DNA from: Methanomassiliicoccaceae archaeon
GTDB taxonomy: Archaea; Thermoplasmatota; Thermoplasmata; Methanomassiliicoccales; Methanomethylophilaceae
Direction: 5' to 3'
Length of the DNA: 8,439 bases
Assembly (NCBI GenBank): GCA_009776625.1
Contig: WRNL01000064.1
Span: 1 to 8,439, forward strand
Shown: positions 6,161-8,439 of the stretch, piece by piece
Layout of the letters: every line of letters starts with the position of its first letter
Numbering within the stretch: the stretch's first letter is position 1
Notes under the pieces: model-generated
What the model was told of the DNA's origin: nothing
The model's input: the letters and a program-made list of their open reading frames with translations, nothing else
The model's database searches: none
Program-made: the position numbers and the translations under genes

Positions 6161-7216
6161 GAGGTTGCCCATGCGCCTTGCGCCGAGGACGCCCATGCAG
6201 AGCTCCGTCCTCCTGTCGGACCCGAACGCCAGCGCATCCGCGAGCCTCTTGTTGCTCGCCGCTATGCCCAGGGGCTTGCGGAACACCCTCATGCACTCGT
6301 CCTGGTAATCCGTCAGGCTGCGGCCGTTGACAGCCCTGTCACCGGCGACCTCCCCGCAGACCTTACCCGCGATGAGGGCCAGCGGCAGCCCCCCGCCGTT
6401 GACGGGTATCACCTGGCCGGCGGCGTCCCCCACCACCATGCCGTTGCCGGACACCAGGCGGGGCAGCATCCCCCTGCTCGGGACGTGCTTGCCCTCGAGC
6501 CTCGTAGTGATGTCGAAGCCGTGCCTCTCCCTGAAACTCTCGAAGTGCTCCCTTGCAGTTCCTGCCGAGAACCTCGGGGACAGCCCCACGCCGACGTTCG
6601 CCTGCCCCCTCTTGGGTATTATCCAGCCGTACGCGCCAGGCGCGATGCCGCCGAAGAACATGTGGACGTACGGGCCGAAGTCCCCTCTCGCCTGGGCGGT
6701 GACCGCCGGGTACGGGTCCACGTTCTTCGGGAGGCCCAGCGCCCTCGCGACCCTCGAGCCGGGGCCGTCAGCGCCTATGATCACGCCGTACTCTATCTCG
6801 CCGGACGACGTAAGCGCCCTCCCTCCCTCTATCCTCTTGAACAGGCAGCCCTTGACCAGCTCCACGCCCTCCTTCTCGGCCTCGGACACGAGATGCCTGT
6901 CGAAGGCGTCCCTGTCCATGGTGTACCCGCTGAAAGCGATGAGACTCTCTTTGCCCTTCGGGTCTATGAGCTTTATCCCTTCTATCTCCCTCAGCCTCAG
7001 GGCGTTCGGGACGTCGAACAGGGCGGCGATGTCCCCTGCGTTGGGGAACATGCCGGCTATCTCCTTGTCGGAGGGCATCATCTCGCCGCACCTCACAGGA
7101 ACGCCGACATCCGGCCTCCTCTCGACCATGGTCACCCTCGCCCCTCTCAATGCGGCGTACCTCGCCGCCGTCGCCCCGGCTGGCCCGGCGCCCACGACAA
7201 GCACGTCCGTCTTCAT
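6134..7216 (-). CDS. Geranylgeranyl reductase family FAD enzyme (archaeal lipid saturation)
   Basis: A 360-aa flavoprotein of the geranylgeranyl reductase family, which in archaea hydrogenates the double bonds of digeranylgeranyl-glycerol lipids at the membrane. The N-terminal Rossmann motif GAGPAG is at residues 9-14 and an acidic residue ends the second strand (VERR, E32). VRCGE (41-45) matches the family's conserved cysteine segment, IGADGPGS is at 147-154, and the second FAD motif GDAAG (263-267) is followed by a glycine-rich turn (VNGGG, 272-276). The substrate-channel motif PxxYxWxFP appears as PGAYGWIIP (193-201), with Ile for Phe. ATG 7216 lies 7 bases after the synthase stop, with AGGTGA as ribosome site. 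The upstream prenyl synthase supports a lipid role. The electron donor cannot be read, and no ferredoxin gene is adjacent. A reductase acting on another prenyl chain is the main alternative. Confidence 0.9.
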   Translation of the reverse strand: MKTDVLVVGAGPAGATAARYAALRGARVTMVERRPDVGVPVRCGEMMPSDKEIAGMFPNAGDIAALFDVPNALRLREIEGIKLIDPKGKESLIAFSGYTMDRDAFDRHLVSEAEKEGVELVKGCLFKRIEGGRALTSSGEIEYGVIIGADGPGSRVARALGLPKNVDPYPAVTAQARGDFGPYVHMFFGGIAPGAYGWIIPKRGQANVGVGLSPRFSAGTAREHFESFRERHGFDITTRLEGKHVPSRGMLPRLVSGNGMVVGDAAGQVIPVNGGGLPLALIAGKVCGEVAGDRAVNGRSLTDYQDECMRVFRKPLGIAASNKRLADALAFGSDRRTELCMGVLGARRMGNLIRCRRIFP

Positions 7217-7223
7217 CCCACGG

Positions 7224-7229
7224 TCACCT
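7224..7229 (-). promoter_or_regulatory. Shine-Dalgarno site of the reductase, overlapping the synthase stop
   Basis: The minus strand reads AGGTGA, then 7 bases, then ATG 7216. Its last three bases are the TGA stop of the upstream synthase. This suggests translational coupling, and it contrasts with the first genes of transcripts here, which lack such a site and look leaderless. Confidence 0.65.
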
Positions 7230-8189
7230 GTTGCGGTCCACTATGAAGTTCGAAAGGGCTATGAGGGATCTCTTGTAGGGTGAGTCCCCTATGGCGTCGA
7301 GAAACGGCATAGAGGCGCTCGCAATGCCCCTCGCTTTCTCGAGGCATCTTTGGACCGCGTCAGTCCTCTTGATGAGAGCTATGGCCTCGGACACCTCGGG
7401 CCAACCCATGTCCTTCCTGCTGAACAGCTCCCTCACCGCGTCGCCGTGGACGGGGTCCTGCATGGCGTATATCGTCGGGAGCGTGGGCTTCCCCTCCATG
7501 ATGTCGCTCCCTATCCTCTTCCCCGTCTTCCCCTCGTCGCCGGCCACGTCCAGGATGTCGTCCACTATCTGGAACGCCATACCGGTCCGGACGGCGAACT
7601 CCCCCAAGTTGTAGATGGTCTCGCTGTCAGAGCCGGCGAGGAACGCGCCTATCTTCGCGCCGCATTCTATCAGCCTCGCTGTCTTCCCCTCTATTATGCC
7701 CAGGTAGTCCTCTTCCGTGGCCCCGACGCTGTGTTCCAGATCCTTCTGGTCGAACTCGCCTGCGCCCATGGCGGCGGACGCTGACACTATGTAGTCCACC
7801 ACTTCTGGTGCCGCTGAGCCTATGAGCCTGTAGCCTGTGGCGAACATGAAGTCGCCGGCTATTATGGATCTGCCAATGGAATACCTCTTGTAGGCGGCCT
7901 GCGCCCCCCTCCTTAGCTCGCCGCGGTCGTTGATGTCGTCGTGGACGAGAGTGGCGTTGTGTATTATCTCGATGGCTGTCGCAGCGTCGATTGCTCTCTT
8001 GACGTCCTTCCCGCCGCATGCATGGTGAGCCAGGAGGCACATTGACGGCCTGATCCTCTTGCCGTTCGAGCCGAGGACGTACCTGCATATCTCAGTGAGC
8101 TCTGGGTTCTTGGACCTCACTGTGTCCATCATAAGCCTCTCTACCTTTTCCAGGTCCTCGGAGATAGGAGAATACCAGGGCTCGTCCAT
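7224..8189 (-). CDS. Isoprenyl (geranylgeranyl-type) diphosphate synthase
   Basis: A 321-aa trans-prenyltransferase, which condenses isopentenyl diphosphate with allylic diphosphates to build the prenyl chain for ether lipids. GKRIRP (43-48) binds diphosphate. The first aspartate-rich motif is DDIND (84-88) with R93-R94; the second is DDILD (210-214); GKT is at 168-170 and a further GKP at 233-235. All are intact and length is normal. The residues five and four before the first motif are A79 and T80, not the aromatic that limits chain length in many archaeal GGPP synthases, so product length is uncertain. The start ATG 8189 is about 26 bases from a TATA-like box. It is cotranscribed with the reductase, whose start is 7 bases past its stop. 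The family is certain; GGPP as product is inferred from context. Confidence 0.92.
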   Translation of the reverse strand: MDEPWYSPISEDLEKVERLMMDTVRSKNPELTEICRYVLGSNGKRIRPSMCLLAHHACGGKDVKRAIDAATAIEIIHNATLVHDDINDRGELRRGAQAAYKRYSIGRSIIAGDFMFATGYRLIGSAAPEVVDYIVSASAAMGAGEFDQKDLEHSVGATEEDYLGIIEGKTARLIECGAKIGAFLAGSDSETIYNLGEFAVRTGMAFQIVDDILDVAGDEGKTGKRIGSDIMEGKPTLPTIYAMQDPVHGDAVRELFSRKDMGWPEVSEAIALIKRTDAVQRCLEKARGIASASMPFLDAIGDSPYKRSLIALSNFIVDRNR

Positions 8190-8210
8190 TAGCTCTGGGA
8201 TGTTCAGAAT

Positions 8211-8220
8211 CTACTTAACT
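8211..8220 (-). promoter_or_regulatory. TATA-like box of the lipid gene pair
   Basis: AGTTAAGTAG on the minus strand is centred about 26 bases before ATG 8189, the spacing expected for a leaderless mRNA. It overlaps the TAA stop of the possible upstream gene, so the pair may have its own promoter, be read through from upstream, or both. Confidence 0.4.
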
Positions 8221-8439
8221 GTTTTCTACCTTCCCCCCTTTTCTGTGGGAAAAATCATCTCCATCCTTTGCGTTCCTCGCTCGAGCGGCCGCGGGTACGA
8301 GGCACCGCATGGCGGCATGAGAGAGAGAGAGAGCATCGACCATTGCGAAGAACAGCACGAACCATACTGACACATTCATCAGGGTGGCGGAGGGCTGCCC
8401 CGCGGCGGCATCCGAGGCATCGCCGCCGAAGGGGGGGGG
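8215..8439 (-). CDS. Possible C-terminus of a membrane protein (partial, unrecognised)
   Basis: The minus strand is open from the window edge to TAA at 8217-8215, giving 74 residues. An Ala/Gly-rich start is followed by a hydrophobic stretch (NVSVWFVLFFAMVDALSL, about residues 22-39), which could be one membrane helix, then a charged tail rich in Arg, Lys and Asp (AARARNAKDGDDFSHRKGG). I do not recognise a family. Codon third positions are about two-thirds G/C, lower than in the certain genes, especially in the tail, so coding is only probable. An internal ATG at 8379 would allow a separate 53-residue one-helix protein, but no promoter precedes it. The stop is 25 bases before the prenyl synthase start, compatible with an operon. 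The stretch also holds a dinucleotide run and ends in poly-G, so assembly error is possible. Confidence 0.38.
   Translation of the reverse strand, partial: PPPFGGDASDAAAGQPSATLMNVSVWFVLFFAMVDALSLSHAAMRCLVPAAARARNAKDGDDFSHRKGGKVENS
8319..8333. repeat. GA dinucleotide run (15 bases)
   Basis: An uninterrupted GAGAGAGAGAGAGAG tract. Read on the minus strand it encodes LSLS within the possible membrane protein. A change of one GA unit would shift that frame. Confidence 0.8.
8431..8439. repeat. Run of nine G at the window edge
   Basis: The window ends in nine G (nine C on the minus strand, Pro-Pro-Pro in the possible membrane protein). It may be longer outside the window. Either a genuine homopolymer tract or a contig-end artefact. 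Confidence 0.7.

Noticed and set aside
8280..8333. cDNA-library linker (XhoI/NotI sites plus GA run)
   Set aside because: The order and spacing do not match a linker layout I know, and an open frame runs through the stretch; kept only as a caution in the findings.
8059..8370. Plus-strand open frame of 103 codons across the synthase start and the window end
   Set aside because: Half of it is antisense to the conserved synthase N-terminus and there is no domain or promoter; the minus-strand frame is the better candidate.

Overview
The window looks like a high-GC archaeal chromosome segment. The evidence is a digeranylgeranylglycerophospholipid-type reductase next to an isoprenyl diphosphate synthase (archaeal membrane lipids), an archaeal Nob1 (PIN plus zinc ribbon), a Dph6-type diphthamide ligase, and AT-rich TATA-like boxes about 24-34 nt before start codons, as expected for leaderless archaeal transcripts. 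High GC, frequent AGG and ATA codons, a Sel1-repeat protein, and stop codons that are TGA six times, TAA once and never TAG would suit the Thermoplasmata methanogens (Methanomassiliicoccales-like, where TAG can encode pyrrolysine). The lineage is an inference, not a demonstration.

Layout. 1-180 (minus) is the N-terminus of a Sel1-repeat protein whose rest lies outside the window. 181-322 is a divergent promoter region rich in small dyads. 323-4057 (plus) is one very large gene: HRDC domain, DUF4011-like region, superfamily 1 helicase and a C-terminal Vsr/MTES_1575-type nuclease. 4085-4756 (minus) is dph6; 4757-4885 is its divergent promoter region with rpiA (4886-5572, plus). 5573-5674 separates rpiA from nob1 (5675-6133, plus). 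nob1 ends tail to tail, with no spare base, against a minus-strand pair of lipid genes: isoprenyl diphosphate synthase (7224-8189), then geranylgeranyl reductase (6134-7216). 8215-8439 (minus) may be the C-terminus of an unrecognised membrane protein, ending in a poly-G run at the window edge. No stretch above 300 bases lacks a gene. I saw no tRNA, rRNA, CRISPR array, transposase or attachment site.

How the genes work together. Most of the window is housekeeping: translation (Dph6 modifies EF2, Nob1 matures 16S rRNA), sugar phosphates (RpiA) and ether-lipid synthesis (prenyl chain made by the synthase, double bonds reduced by the reductase, translationally coupled). The accessory element is the helicase-nuclease gene, the only credible candidate here for a defence-type system. 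It appears to be a single-gene unit with its own promoter, and its domain order resembles DUF4011-helicase-Vsr antiviral proteins, with an HRDC domain added at the N-terminus.
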